A stretch of DNA of 64,000 nt from Streptomyces sp. LUP47B (GTDB lineage Bacteria; Actinomycetota; Actinomycetes; Streptomycetales; Streptomycetaceae), in assembly GCF_001746295.1 (NCBI RefSeq), contig NZ_MJAH01000019.1:104276-168275 (forward strand). Direction: 5' to 3'. The translations under genes and the position numbers were made by a program. This document shows positions 32,467 to 42,500 of the stretch, in pieces; position 1 is the stretch's first letter, and every line of letters starts with the position of its first letter. The notes beneath the pieces are model-generated. The model saw only the letters and a program-made list of their open reading frames with translations. It was not told the DNA's origin and searched no databases.

Positions 32467-35400
32467 CACCTTGGATAGGCGGTACGTAGGGATCCGTCTG
32501 GATTGAGGACAACTTCGACGCTAGTTTCACCTCGAGATCCAACAGGGTAGCCGAAATCGTGTGTGTGAATTGTTCCGTCGCGAGGACGCCCGACTGCATC
32601 GGGAGTATTTGGCCGCCCTGGCGTTTTTGCAGTGTCCTCAATCAACTCTCCAATTTCATCCAGATCCGCATAATTGGAGAAAGTTGTGTTTCCTTGCACC
32701 ACTCCTGGACTTCCATCTACGTGCTCATCCAGCACGTGTTGCCAACCGCCCCCATTGAAGAGATTGCAGTTGTTGTTGCTGTTGTGAACGAGGACTGGCG
32801 TGACACCGGCGAGTACATAGTACGTATGCAGTTGCTCGACGGTGAGGTTGTACATGTCGGCCCGACCTGGCCGGGTCTCAACGCCGATGACCAGGACATG
32901 CCGGTTGGTGGCGGTGTTGAGTACGTGGCCGGGTTCGAGGTTGCCGGCGGGGATCCAGGACTGGTCAGTTTCGTCCCAGAAGGGATGGTTGGCGGTGGCG
33001 TGGAGGGTGGCGCTCTGGCCATCGGTTCCGCGGACCGTCACCTCGACGAGGTCGTTGTCATTGTGGACGATGCGCGCCGTGACCGTCCGCGATCCCCTGC
33101 GTTTGCCGGTCCGAGGATCGGCTGCCGCGACTTGATCGCCGGGTTTGACCTTGCCAATGGGCTTGGTCTTGCCGTCCTTCAGCAAGACAGGTGTGGACGG
33201 TGTAAAACTACACGCCAGCCTCGCCAGCGTCGCCACGGTGCCTTCTTCGGCCTCCGCCACAACCGCTCGCGACGCCCCGCGTGCCAGGAGCCCCTTACCA
33301 AAGGATCCCCAGGCCAGCGTCACCAAGGTGATCACACCTGAGACGGCTGCCTCGCCACAGTCGCCGCGTCCCGTGACGCAGTGGATAGTGGCCTTGACAC
33401 CCCACGGGTCGTTCTGAGGCCCGGGCAGCAGTCCTGCCCTGGCCGCCGTGTCACAGAAACCCGCGTTCTTGTCATTCCTCGTGTGGCACTGGTCCGTGGC
33501 GAAACGGGCGAGATACTGGCTGTAGCTGGTACGGCGAGGATCGAGAACGGCGTAGCGGGCTACGAGTTCTTTCTTGGTGGGGAGTCTGATCCCCTGGATG
33601 ATCGGCTGACCGTCCTTGGCTGTCTTCACACCGGGCTTGCCGTGCCCGCCGGTGTTCGTCGTGTTGTTGCTTCCGTTGGTGTCCTTGTACGGCCCCGTGT
33701 GGTTGATGCTGTCGATGTTGTCCTGCGAACAGCCGGGGTTGCTCGCACCACAGCTCTCGAGCCCGGTGGGGTCGGATCGGGTAACAGGACTGTTGTTGCT
33801 GTAGCTGTAGCCGTTGATCTGCTGCGGGTCCCCTGCGTTCAGCACTGGGTCAGCGGACAGGAAGCGGCCGGTCGTCGGGTCGTAGTCGCGAGCGCCCAGG
33901 TGGGTCAGGCCGGTGCTGGTGTCCTTGATGCCGCCGATGAAGCCCTTGTCGCCCGGCCAACTCGTCGGTGCCTTGCCGCGGGCGGCGCCGAAGGGGGTGG
34001 AGCGGCGCTGCTGCAGAGTCAGGTCTGTGCCGTTGATGGCGAGTTCGGATGTGCCGTGGTGGTCGCCGATGAGGAACGACAGCTTGTTGTCGTCGGTGCG
34101 GATGGCCTGGTTGCCGCCGCCGAGGTCGTAGTAACGCGTCGCCTTCGGCGTGGTGGAGCCATTGGCCAGGACGATCTGGGTGCCGCCGAGGTAGAGCGTG
34201 GTGTCCGCGTCGGTGCGGGTGATCAGGCGGTTGCCGTCGGCGTCGTAGACATACGAGGTCGATTTGGTACCGCCGCTGCCGTCGGGCTTGGTCACCTGTA
34301 CGAGGTGGCCTTCCGCATCCCAGAGGAGGGTCTGCTTGTCACCGCTGAGCGTGCGCGTCTGTGTGTTGCCGGCGTCGTCGTAGGAGTAGGTGTCTTGGGA
34401 GATGCCGTTGGGACCGGTGGTGTCGACCTGGGTCAGACCGTGGGGCCGCTTGCCGCCTGCGGGCGGGTAGGTGTAGCCGCGCTTGATGTCCTTGCTCGTG
34501 TCGCCGGTGGCGTCGTGCTGGGTTTCCGTAAGACGGTTGCCACTTAGGTCGTAGGTGTAGGACTGCCAATAGGGGGCCGGTCCCCCGAGCACCGACGCCG
34601 ACGGTGTCGCGGCGCAGGTCGTGGTGTTTTGCGCCCAGGCATCACTGAGGCGGCCGAGGTAGTCATAGGTGAAGCACTGGTTGTCGGTGCCGTCCCGGGA
34701 GACATCCGAGAGGGAGGTGATGTTGCCTGCCTCGTCGTAGCCGTAGGTTGCCGACTTGTCGGTACCGGAGACGTCCTGGCGGTCGACGCGCGAATTCTGC
34801 AGCCGCTGCGTGCCCCATTGGTAGGTGTTGGTTACCTGGGTCTTCTTCGCCCCGGCCGCCTGGTAGCTGTACTGCAGCGGTTTGCCCGTGTAGCTGTAGA
34901 CGGTGTCGGTGACGTAGGTGAGGCCGCCGCTGCCAGACAAGGTCTTGGGACGCAGCACGTCATCGTAGGTGGGCGTTACGGCCTCAGCCGTAAGGCTGCC
35001 CGCGGCCGGATAGCCGACCGACTGCACAGTGTCATCAACGTTGTACTGAACGTTGGTCTGGTACGAGCCCTTGAGCCCGGTGCCTTCGGAGTCGGGGATC
35101 GTGATCGTGGTCCGGTGCGGCCGGTAAAGGGTGTCGTACATGCTGTACGTCGTGGTGTAGGCGGAGCCACTCTCTCCGCCGATGTAGCGGGTGGCAGAGG
35201 CCCGTTGCCCCTTGAAGCCGCTGGGATCCCAGACTCGCTTGGTCATCAGAGGACCAGAAGCGTCGCCCTCATGGGTTTCGGTCTCTCGCCCGAGGCCGTC
35301 GTAAAGGTGAGTGATCTTCTTGCCACGATTGTCGGTGGTGAGGACCAGTTGGTTGCGGTCGTCGTACCCCGATGTGACGGTGCCCTTATCGGGGTCGATA

Positions 35401-38400
35401 GCGAGCTTCTGGTTGCCGCGCTGGTCGTAGTCATACGTCCAGGTGCTGCCGGCCGGATCGGTGAGCTTTGTCAGCTTGCCTGCCGGGTTGTAGCTGTAGA
35501 GCGTCTTGTCGACGAAGCCCGTGGGGGTGGCGCCGTGGTACTGCCACAGTTCGGTGGTGCGGCCACGGGCATCTGTGACCGTGGTAGTGGGGGTTGCTCC
35601 CTTGGGGGGGGTCACCGTGACCCGGTCACCGCCGTAGGCGGAGACTGTCGTCGACAGGACCGCTCCCCCGTCGCCGTTGCCTGCGATCTGCTGCGACTTG
35701 GTGACGCGACCGAGACCGTCGTAGGAGTTCCAGGTCTGCGTCTCCACCGCCAGCGCGTCGTCCAGTGCCAGCAGGTCGGTAGAGGGAGCCTGGGTGTTGT
35801 AGTACGAGGTGAACGCCTTGGCCGTCAGGCCGCGTTCGTCGTAGAAGGTGTCGCTGATCAGCCGTCCGCCGTCGGGACCTGGGGCCTGAACCTGGCGTGG
35901 CCGCAGGAAACCGTCGTAGAGGGTGTAGGCGGTCTTGCGGCCCGTCCCGTACAGGGTGGTGGTACCGACCGCGACCGGCTTGCCGTCGGTGATCGTGTAG
36001 GAGAACTGGTAGTTCGGTGTGTCGTTGTTGGCCTTGGAGCGGTTGGGCAGCCAGACCTTCAGCTTGCGGCCCAGCGCGTCGTAGGTGGTCTCGGTGGACT
36101 TGGTGTTGGTGTCCGACACGGCGAGGGGCAGGCCCCTGACCGTGTCGTATGTGGTCTTCGTGGTCTGCGCGGTGGCCGTGTTGCCGGTTACTGAAGCCGG
36201 CGTGACGGTGATGGTGGAACTGGTGGGGAAGCCGGTCGTCGGGGCGTAAGCAGTCGTGGTCACGAGTCCGCCGGTGCGGTCCGCACGTACCGGTGCGGTG
36301 GACTCTGCCGCAGTGACCGTGCCGGTGATGTCCGTCCCGGAAGTCTGGCGGCCGTACGTGTCGTACTTCGCGCCCGCTTCGATGTAGGTAGCGGTGGTTC
36401 CGTCATGCGACTTCAGTGTCGCCGTGCTGGTGGCGTCGCCCACGGTGGGGGCGGAACCGTAGTTCTGTCCGTCGTACGCGGTGCGGATGTCGACGATGAC
36501 GTCCTTGGACCGGTCAGGGGTGTCCGCGCACTTGACCGCGACCGTCTCCACCCGGGAAGGCGGGTCGAGAATCCAATCGGTGGTGTTGTCGACGTAGGTG
36601 GTGCGCGTGCACTGATTGTCCGTCGAGGTGGACTCGTCGCCGAAGTCGTCGGTCCGAACGATACGCCCGGCGGTGTCCTCGAACGTGTTGGTCTGGTACG
36701 TGGTGCGCCACTTGCTGCCCGCACCGTCGTCGAGGGAAGTCCAGGTGCGAGTGTTCGCCGTGCCGGTCAGGTTGGCCGTCGTCGTACCCCAGTTGCGTGT
36801 GCGGGAGGCCGTCTGGTGGTGCCAGGGCGTATTGACGGTCTTCCCCAGGACCTTGCCGTCCGGTCCGCTGTAGCTCTCCGCCTTGTACTCGAAGCCGGCG
36901 GCGGAGTCATGGTCGGTGATGGTGCCGCCGTTGTCGTCGGAGACGCTGGCGGACTTGGTGCCACCGGACGGGGCCGCGCGGTCGCCGTCCATGCCGCGCA
37001 GGAAGTAGTGGTCTGTCTGCGACTTCATGCCGACCGGGTCCTGGCCGCCGGTCCGAACTCGGACATGGGCATAGCCGCGCCAGGTGGACCAGGTCTTGTA
37101 TTTCTGCTTGGTCAGGCCGTCATCGTCGTCGTAGTGCCAGGCCGCGCCGTCGAGGTAGTCGTAGCGGGTGACCATGTCCGGGGACGACTTCGTACGGTCG
37201 GTCTGGGTGACGGCATCGACGACGTACTTGTTGAACCACTGCAGCGTCGGGTCCGCATCACCCTCCTTGGTGAAGTAGGTGGGGAAGCAGCGGGTCTTGT
37301 TCGTTTCCGGCGTCGGCAGGTTGGAGGCGTCGCAGACAGCCGTGGAGTAGGTGACGTCAGTCTGGCCTCCGGTCTCGTCGGCGATTGTCGACAGGCGTTC
37401 CTTGATGAAGGGGGACGTGTTGTCGCCGTCGATCTTGAGCCGGTTGGTGCGCTGGTCGTAGTCGAAAGTGACCTTTGGCAGGGTGATCTCGGGGGTGGTG
37501 GACTTCCCGGTGTGCTGGATGGAGGTCAGCAGCAACTGGTAGTCGATGTCGGCCGTGCCCCAGCGATGGCCGAACGTCCAGGAGTCGACAGGGGCGTAGC
37601 TGCCGTCCGACTTCACCACACTGGTCGTAAGACCGGTCAGCCGCTTGCGGGTCCAGAACGACGGGCTGGCGTTGTAGCAGTCAGCGCCAGACTTGCAGTT
37701 CAAGTCCCAGGGTGTGTCGTACCAGTAGAACTTCTTGTCGTCGATCGTCGAGGCGTCGCAGGTCACCCCTGTCTCGGGCAGGCATCGCTCAGCTGAGGTG
37801 AAGTCAACCCTCGCCAGCGCTTTGGCCGAGTACACAGAGGATGACTTCAGCCCGTACTCGATGTGGTCGAGGTAACCGCCACGGTCGTAAACCGTCTTGT
37901 CGGCCGACTTCAGGTTCCGGGCGTAGTAGTTGGTTTCCTTGTTGTAGTAGTAGGCGATCGCGTTGCCATGGGTGTCGACCGCGTAGTCGAGGTTCCATCG
38001 CCAGCCCTGCTGACACCACGAGTCCGCGAACGTGGCCGCGTGGCAAGCTTCTCCGTCGTCGTTGCCGAAGACCGGAGCTGACCAGGCCGAGTTCGTCGCC
38101 GAGTTGCCCGAGGCCCACCCCGGCAGTCGGTTGTATCCGAAGTAGTAGCGGGTCCCGTCAGTAGTCGTGACGCGCCAGTACTCGTCTTTCCGGGCCCCAT
38201 TGCCGCGCACGTCACCGGAGGTGTCGGCGCCGTAGATGCGATCGACCTTCGTTCCGTCGTCGCCCTTGATTCTGAAACTGTTGGTGCCGGTCGCGATCAG
38301 CTCACCGGAGTGCCCGTTGAACGACAGGGTGGCGTTGTCGTACGCCCAGCACAGATCGCCCGGCTTGGTGCCATCGGCGTTCTTCACGCCGTCGTCGGCA

Positions 38401-39380
38401 CATCCCTTGTAGCTGCGCTCAATGAAACCGGGCCACAGATCGAATCCGTCACCCGCCCAGGATCCCTGGTTGTTGGTGTTGGACGTCCGCCCGTCAAGGC
38501 TGCCCGAGGAGTACGACAAACCCACCTGGGGGGTGAAGGAGCCCGGCACATCAGGCACAGGCATGTCGTACGACCAAGTGAAGTCGCCAGTGTTGAGGTT
38601 GGTCTGCCATGCGGAGGAGGCCGAGAGCTGGCTGGCCTTGTAGTCACCCTGATCACTGGACGTACCCGTGGTCGCTGCCAGCAACGTCGTGGCAGAGCTG
38701 CTACCGGCGGTGGACAATGCCACCGCATCGGCGGTGAGGGTCTTCGCCTCCACATCGTTGTGCGACGGGACTGTCTCCGCCTTGGAACACTTCGCGGTCC
38801 CGGGGTGAGTCGCCGCGCAGGCGGGGAGACGGACCAGCTTCAGCCGCGCCGCATACGCACCGCCGTAGGCCTGCGCGAACTTCGAGTAATCCACGCTGAC
38901 AGCAAGTGCGTCGCCATCGGCTCCAGCCTGAGTCCTGATGGAGAACAACAGGCCGTCCACACCCGCGAGTTCGGTGGTCTTGCGATCCAGCACGCGCACC
39001 GTGGCCTTGCCCGTCAGCGCCCTGCCTGCAGAGAGCTTTGAAGTTTTCGCCTGAGGAGCCGTGAGGGATACCGGCAGATCTCCAGCCTGGAGGGTCGTGG
39101 CTCGCGCGCCGTCGAGCAAAGTCACGGTCGCGGAACCGGCCTTCGGCCAGGCGCGTTTGGGTGCCGTCTTCGGCACGCGCGGTTTGCCATCTGTACGGCG
39201 GGGCGTCGGCTTCACGCCGTGCCCGGACAGCTGCTTCTCCGAGGTAGGCAACTTGACCTCGGCTACGGCAGGTTCTGCGACGGTTGCCTGGATCAGGGTG
39301 CCGACCAGTACGGCGGAGACTGTCAGGGCAACTCTTCGCAGAATGCCCGTCCGTGCTCTCGCTGTCATCGTTCGCTTCAT
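32466..39380 (-). CDS. Secreted Rhs/YD-repeat polymorphic toxin with Hint protease domain
   Basis: 2304-aa secreted protein. The ATG at 39380 gives a signal sequence (RVALTVSAVLVGTLIQATVA). Long YD-repeat regions (such as TYDALGRKLKVWLPNRSK, YDYDQRGNQKLAIDPDKGTV) form the Rhs cocoon. The Rhs core end is INGYSYSNNSPVTRSDPTGL. Then comes a Hint self-cleaving domain (about 2057-2200: first Cys in CSFTPSTPVLLKDG, TANHPFWD, final VLAGVTPVLVHN). The toxin tip (2201-2304) has WQHVLDEHV and ends SLRTAYPR, with conserved-looking His and Thr that recall BECR-fold RNases; this is inference. It is expected to be released by cleavage after the HN pair. Confidence 0.9.
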   Translation of the reverse strand: MKRTMTARARTGILRRVALTVSAVLVGTLIQATVAEPAVAEVKLPTSEKQLSGHGVKPTPRRTDGKPRVPKTAPKRAWPKAGSATVTLLDGARATTLQAGDLPVSLTAPQAKTSKLSAGRALTGKATVRVLDRKTTELAGVDGLLFSIRTQAGADGDALAVSVDYSKFAQAYGGAYAARLKLVRLPACAATHPGTAKCSKAETVPSHNDVEAKTLTADAVALSTAGSSSATTLLAATTGTSSDQGDYKASQLSASSAWQTNLNTGDFTWSYDMPVPDVPGSFTPQVGLSYSSGSLDGRTSNTNNQGSWAGDGFDLWPGFIERSYKGCADDGVKNADGTKPGDLCWAYDNATLSFNGHSGELIATGTNSFRIKGDDGTKVDRIYGADTSGDVRGNGARKDEYWRVTTTDGTRYYFGYNRLPGWASGNSATNSAWSAPVFGNDDGEACHAATFADSWCQQGWRWNLDYAVDTHGNAIAYYYNKETNYYARNLKSADKTVYDRGGYLDHIEYGLKSSSVYSAKALARVDFTSAERCLPETGVTCDASTIDDKKFYWYDTPWDLNCKSGADCYNASPSFWTRKRLTGLTTSVVKSDGSYAPVDSWTFGHRWGTADIDYQLLLTSIQHTGKSTTPEITLPKVTFDYDQRTNRLKIDGDNTSPFIKERLSTIADETGGQTDVTYSTAVCDASNLPTPETNKTRCFPTYFTKEGDADPTLQWFNKYVVDAVTQTDRTKSSPDMVTRYDYLDGAAWHYDDDDGLTKQKYKTWSTWRGYAHVRVRTGGQDPVGMKSQTDHYFLRGMDGDRAAPSGGTKSASVSDDNGGTITDHDSAAGFEYKAESYSGPDGKVLGKTVNTPWHHQTASRTRNWGTTTANLTGTANTRTWTSLDDGAGSKWRTTYQTNTFEDTAGRIVRTDDFGDESTSTDNQCTRTTYVDNTTDWILDPPSRVETVAVKCADTPDRSKDVIVDIRTAYDGQNYGSAPTVGDATSTATLKSHDGTTATYIEAGAKYDTYGRQTSGTDITGTVTAAESTAPVRADRTGGLVTTTAYAPTTGFPTSSTITVTPASVTGNTATAQTTKTTYDTVRGLPLAVSDTNTKSTETTYDALGRKLKVWLPNRSKANNDTPNYQFSYTITDGKPVAVGTTTLYGTGRKTAYTLYDGFLRPRQVQAPGPDGGRLISDTFYDERGLTAKAFTSYYNTQAPSTDLLALDDALAVETQTWNSYDGLGRVTKSQQIAGNGDGGAVLSTTVSAYGGDRVTVTPPKGATPTTTVTDARGRTTELWQYHGATPTGFVDKTLYSYNPAGKLTKLTDPAGSTWTYDYDQRGNQKLAIDPDKGTVTSGYDDRNQLVLTTDNRGKKITHLYDGLGRETETHEGDASGPLMTKRVWDPSGFKGQRASATRYIGGESGSAYTTTYSMYDTLYRPHRTTITIPDSEGTGLKGSYQTNVQYNVDDTVQSVGYPAAGSLTAEAVTPTYDDVLRPKTLSGSGGLTYVTDTVYSYTGKPLQYSYQAAGAKKTQVTNTYQWGTQRLQNSRVDRQDVSGTDKSATYGYDEAGNITSLSDVSRDGTDNQCFTYDYLGRLSDAWAQNTTTCAATPSASVLGGPAPYWQSYTYDLSGNRLTETQHDATGDTSKDIKRGYTYPPAGGKRPHGLTQVDTTGPNGISQDTYSYDDAGNTQTRTLSGDKQTLLWDAEGHLVQVTKPDGSGGTKSTSYVYDADGNRLITRTDADTTLYLGGTQIVLANGSTTPKATRYYDLGGGNQAIRTDDNKLSFLIGDHHGTSELAINGTDLTLQQRRSTPFGAARGKAPTSWPGDKGFIGGIKDTSTGLTHLGARDYDPTTGRFLSADPVLNAGDPQQINGYSYSNNSPVTRSDPTGLESCGASNPGCSQDNIDSINHTGPYKDTNGSNNTTNTGGHGKPGVKTAKDGQPIIQGIRLPTKKELVARYAVLDPRRTSYSQYLARFATDQCHTRNDKNAGFCDTAARAGLLPGPQNDPWGVKATIHCVTGRGDCGEAAVSGVITLVTLAWGSFGKGLLARGASRAVVAEAEEGTVATLARLACSFTPSTPVLLKDGKTKPIGKVKPGDQVAAADPRTGKRRGSRTVTARIVHNDNDLVEVTVRGTDGQSATLHATANHPFWDETDQSWIPAGNLEPGHVLNTATNRHVLVIGVETRPGRADMYNLTVEQLHTYYVLAGVTPVLVHNSNNNCNLFNGGGWQHVLDEHVDGSPGVVQGNTTFSNYADLDEIGELIEDTAKTPGRPNTPDAVGRPRDGTIHTHDFGYPVGSRGETSVEVVLNPDGSLRTAYPR

Positions 39381-39527
39381 CAATCTGCCCGTCGTCCGTG
39401 GCCGCAGACCGGCCTCACCCCGTGCGACGGGGTGCCACTTCGAAGATGACCTTGATGCTTCGGTGCTCACTGCTCGTCGCCCGGCGCGGCCGCCTGTGCA
39501 ACAACGGCTACCACACCAGGGCACAGG

Positions 39528-42500
39528 TCAGGGCCCGGCCGTGGTGTCCAGGTCGACACCGCTACGGAGACTGTTGATCTGAGCCTCGACAGCCGCGCCC
39601 TGGAGGACCCAGACGTCGTCGATGGCTCCGCTCCAGTACTCGCCCCATGTGCTGGCACCAGTGCTGGTGATGGTCTTGCCCCGACCTAGCTGCAAGCCTT
39701 TGGTGGCGGCGAACGGCAGTACTGAGGTGTTCCACGAGACTTGCTCGGTGCATGTGGGATCGTCGGGTTCGCCGTTGTCATCGGCGTCCCTACAGGGCCT
39801 GACCTGCACCTGGCCATCAACGTAGAGGATCATCTGGCCGGCAAAGGCGTCGTAGACGACGACGATGTTGTTCCAGGATGTGTTGTTCTGGAAGTTGGTG
39901 TGTTCCGCCGTCGACGTGACCGCAGCGCCGCTGTCCGCGTTGGCCATCACCAGCTGCCACCGACCGGCATTCGTAGGATCTGATTTGTCGGGAACGTACC
40001 GTACTGCGAACCCGTTGGTGTTCGCCCCGGCCATGCTCATCACGGTGACCGGTTTGGTCGGACGGCTGGGTGCAGTCACCCAGGCCGAGACGGTGAAGCT
40101 CTTGCTGGTGTCAACGGGCGAGGTACTGGTGGCGGCGTAACCACTGCTTGTGCCGTTCAGCAACAGGCCGCCCCCGCCGACCATGTTGCTGCTACCCGTC
40201 ACGTCTATCCCCGCCCCACTGCCCATGGTCAGCGGTTGAGCCGTGTGGTCCTCACGGATCAGGTCGTCCGGCGAAGCGCTGCCCGAGATCGAGTCCAGCC
40301 TCCAGCGGCCCTCCACCGTGGCCTGGCGGTCGAACGTTTCGGCTATCTCCGGCGCGGACAGCGCCCGGTCGTACAACTGCACTCCCGAAATCTGGCCCGG
40401 GAAGAAGCTGGAGACGGTTCCACTGAATCTGCTGGCCCCGATCAACACCGGGCCCCCTGCGTAGAACGGCGCGGTCACCTTCGCCGTCGCCACCCACTTG
40501 CCCTGCACATACAACCGCAGGTCATCGGTGACGGCGTCATAGGAGCCCACCACGTACGTCCACTCGCCACCCGGAGCCAAAGACGCATCCCCCTGAGTTG
40601 CCCGGATCGGCGTGCCGCTGGTGCTGTCCTGGGAATACTGGTTGAACGTCCAACCAGAGGAGGCCGAGTAGTACAGCTCGAAGCCAGGCATCACGGAGCC
40701 GGCCTGCGTCGCTATCACCGCTCCGTGTGTGGGCTTGGTTTTGGGCAGCTTTGCCCAGGCCGCGACGGAGAAACTGGTCTGGTTGTTCAGGTGTGGACCC
40801 GGAGTTGCGGCGTAGTCGTCCACCCCGTCCAGGCTCAGCGCTGTGCCCGCGCGGCCCGCCTGGCCGAGCTTCGCGCCGCCCTTGAGGATCGCCGGGTTGA
40901 CGTCCGCACGGCCAGTCACCTGGGTCGTCGCCTTGCCGTCGGCGTCGGCGGCTGACTCATCCAGCGGGAAGACCGCACGGGCCGGACGACCGTTGCCGAT
41001 GGAGTTCTTGCTGTAGAGGTCGCTGACCTCCGTGGCTGACAGGGGCTTCTCGAAGACGCGTACTTCGTCGATCGTGCCGGGGAAGAAGGAAGCCGGCCGG
41101 CCGCTGTAAGAACCAGCACCGATCTGCAGGCCACGCCGTGCATCCCATGGTGTGGAATAAGCCGCTGTCCCGGCCAACGTCCCATTCACATAGAGCGACA
41201 GTTGATCGGCGCCCGCGCCGTAGGTACCGACCAAGTGCACCCACTCACCTGGCTTGACGCCGCCCGCAACCGACTGCTCGGCACGCACCGGCGTGGCGGA
41301 CGCGGTGTCGGCCGTGTACTGGTTGAACGCCCACCGGTCGCGGGCCTTTGAGTAGTAGAGCTCGAAGCCGGGGGCGCTGTTGCCGGGCTGAGCTGCGATT
41401 ACCGCAGGGCCGTCCGGCAGCTTGTCGAGCTTTACCCACGCCGCCACCGAGAAGCTGAGCGACGTATCCGCCGTCGGGATGTCGGACACAAGGTAGTCGT
41501 CCACCCCGTCCAGAGAAACCGCCGTGCCCCTCACACCTGGGACACCAAGAGTGGGGCCACCCTTGAGGTCGACGGTGCGCTGCCCGGCGCTGCCCTCGGC
41601 CTGGCTCGCCCCGGCGGCCTCGTCCAGTTTCCACTCCGCCCGCGTCGGCTGTCCGGACTTCACCCGGAACATGTGACGAGTCGGCTCACTGCCGTTGCCC
41701 GACGAATCGAAGGCCTGCGCATACACGAAGTTCGTGCCTGCGCGAGTGGGGCGGAAGCTGACCGTCTTCGCCGCACCACCAGACGTCGTCACCTCATTGT
41801 CTGACGATGGCTCCTCGTTCACCCCGAACTGGTACTTGACCACGTCCGTGTCAGAAGCATCGATCGTGAACGTGCCATAGCGGCCCACTCCGTCGTACAC
41901 CGAGTCGTCCGGGTTGCCGTCATCGGCCGCCGGATAGTCTCCAGAAGTTATCGACGGCCCAGCGGGCACACTCGTGTCCCACTCGAAATAGCAGCCCGTC
42001 GCTGATCCCGCCGCCGACCAGGGCGAATAACTGTAGTACTTGCCTTCGTCGTAGTCACCGACCCTGGCAAACCAAGCCAGCTTTTTGTTCTTCGGAATCT
42101 TCTTGGTGGAGGTGATCTGCTCGACCAGTCTGGTACTGAAGACTGAACCGGACTTCTTCGGACCGATCATCGCCGAGGTCCACTGAGCCTCAAAGCCCGT
42201 TCCCGAATCCCACCACAGCTGAAACTGCACGCTCACCTGATCGCCATCAGGGTCCTTCACATCATTCGCCGTGATCGTCGGCAGCGACCGGATACGGACC
42301 TTGTTCTCCGGCTTCTTACAGGTGGCCCCCGGGTTCATGGTCAGCTGACTCATGGTCAGCTGCTTGGGCGGCTCGTTATACTTCACCCGCAAATACGCGT
42401 CGTCCGAGAAACGCTTCCAGCTGTACTTGTCATTCTCGTCGGACTCCGGAGCCCTCAGACCGAATGACGTGTATGACGAGTCGTGCGAGGCCGCGTACCT

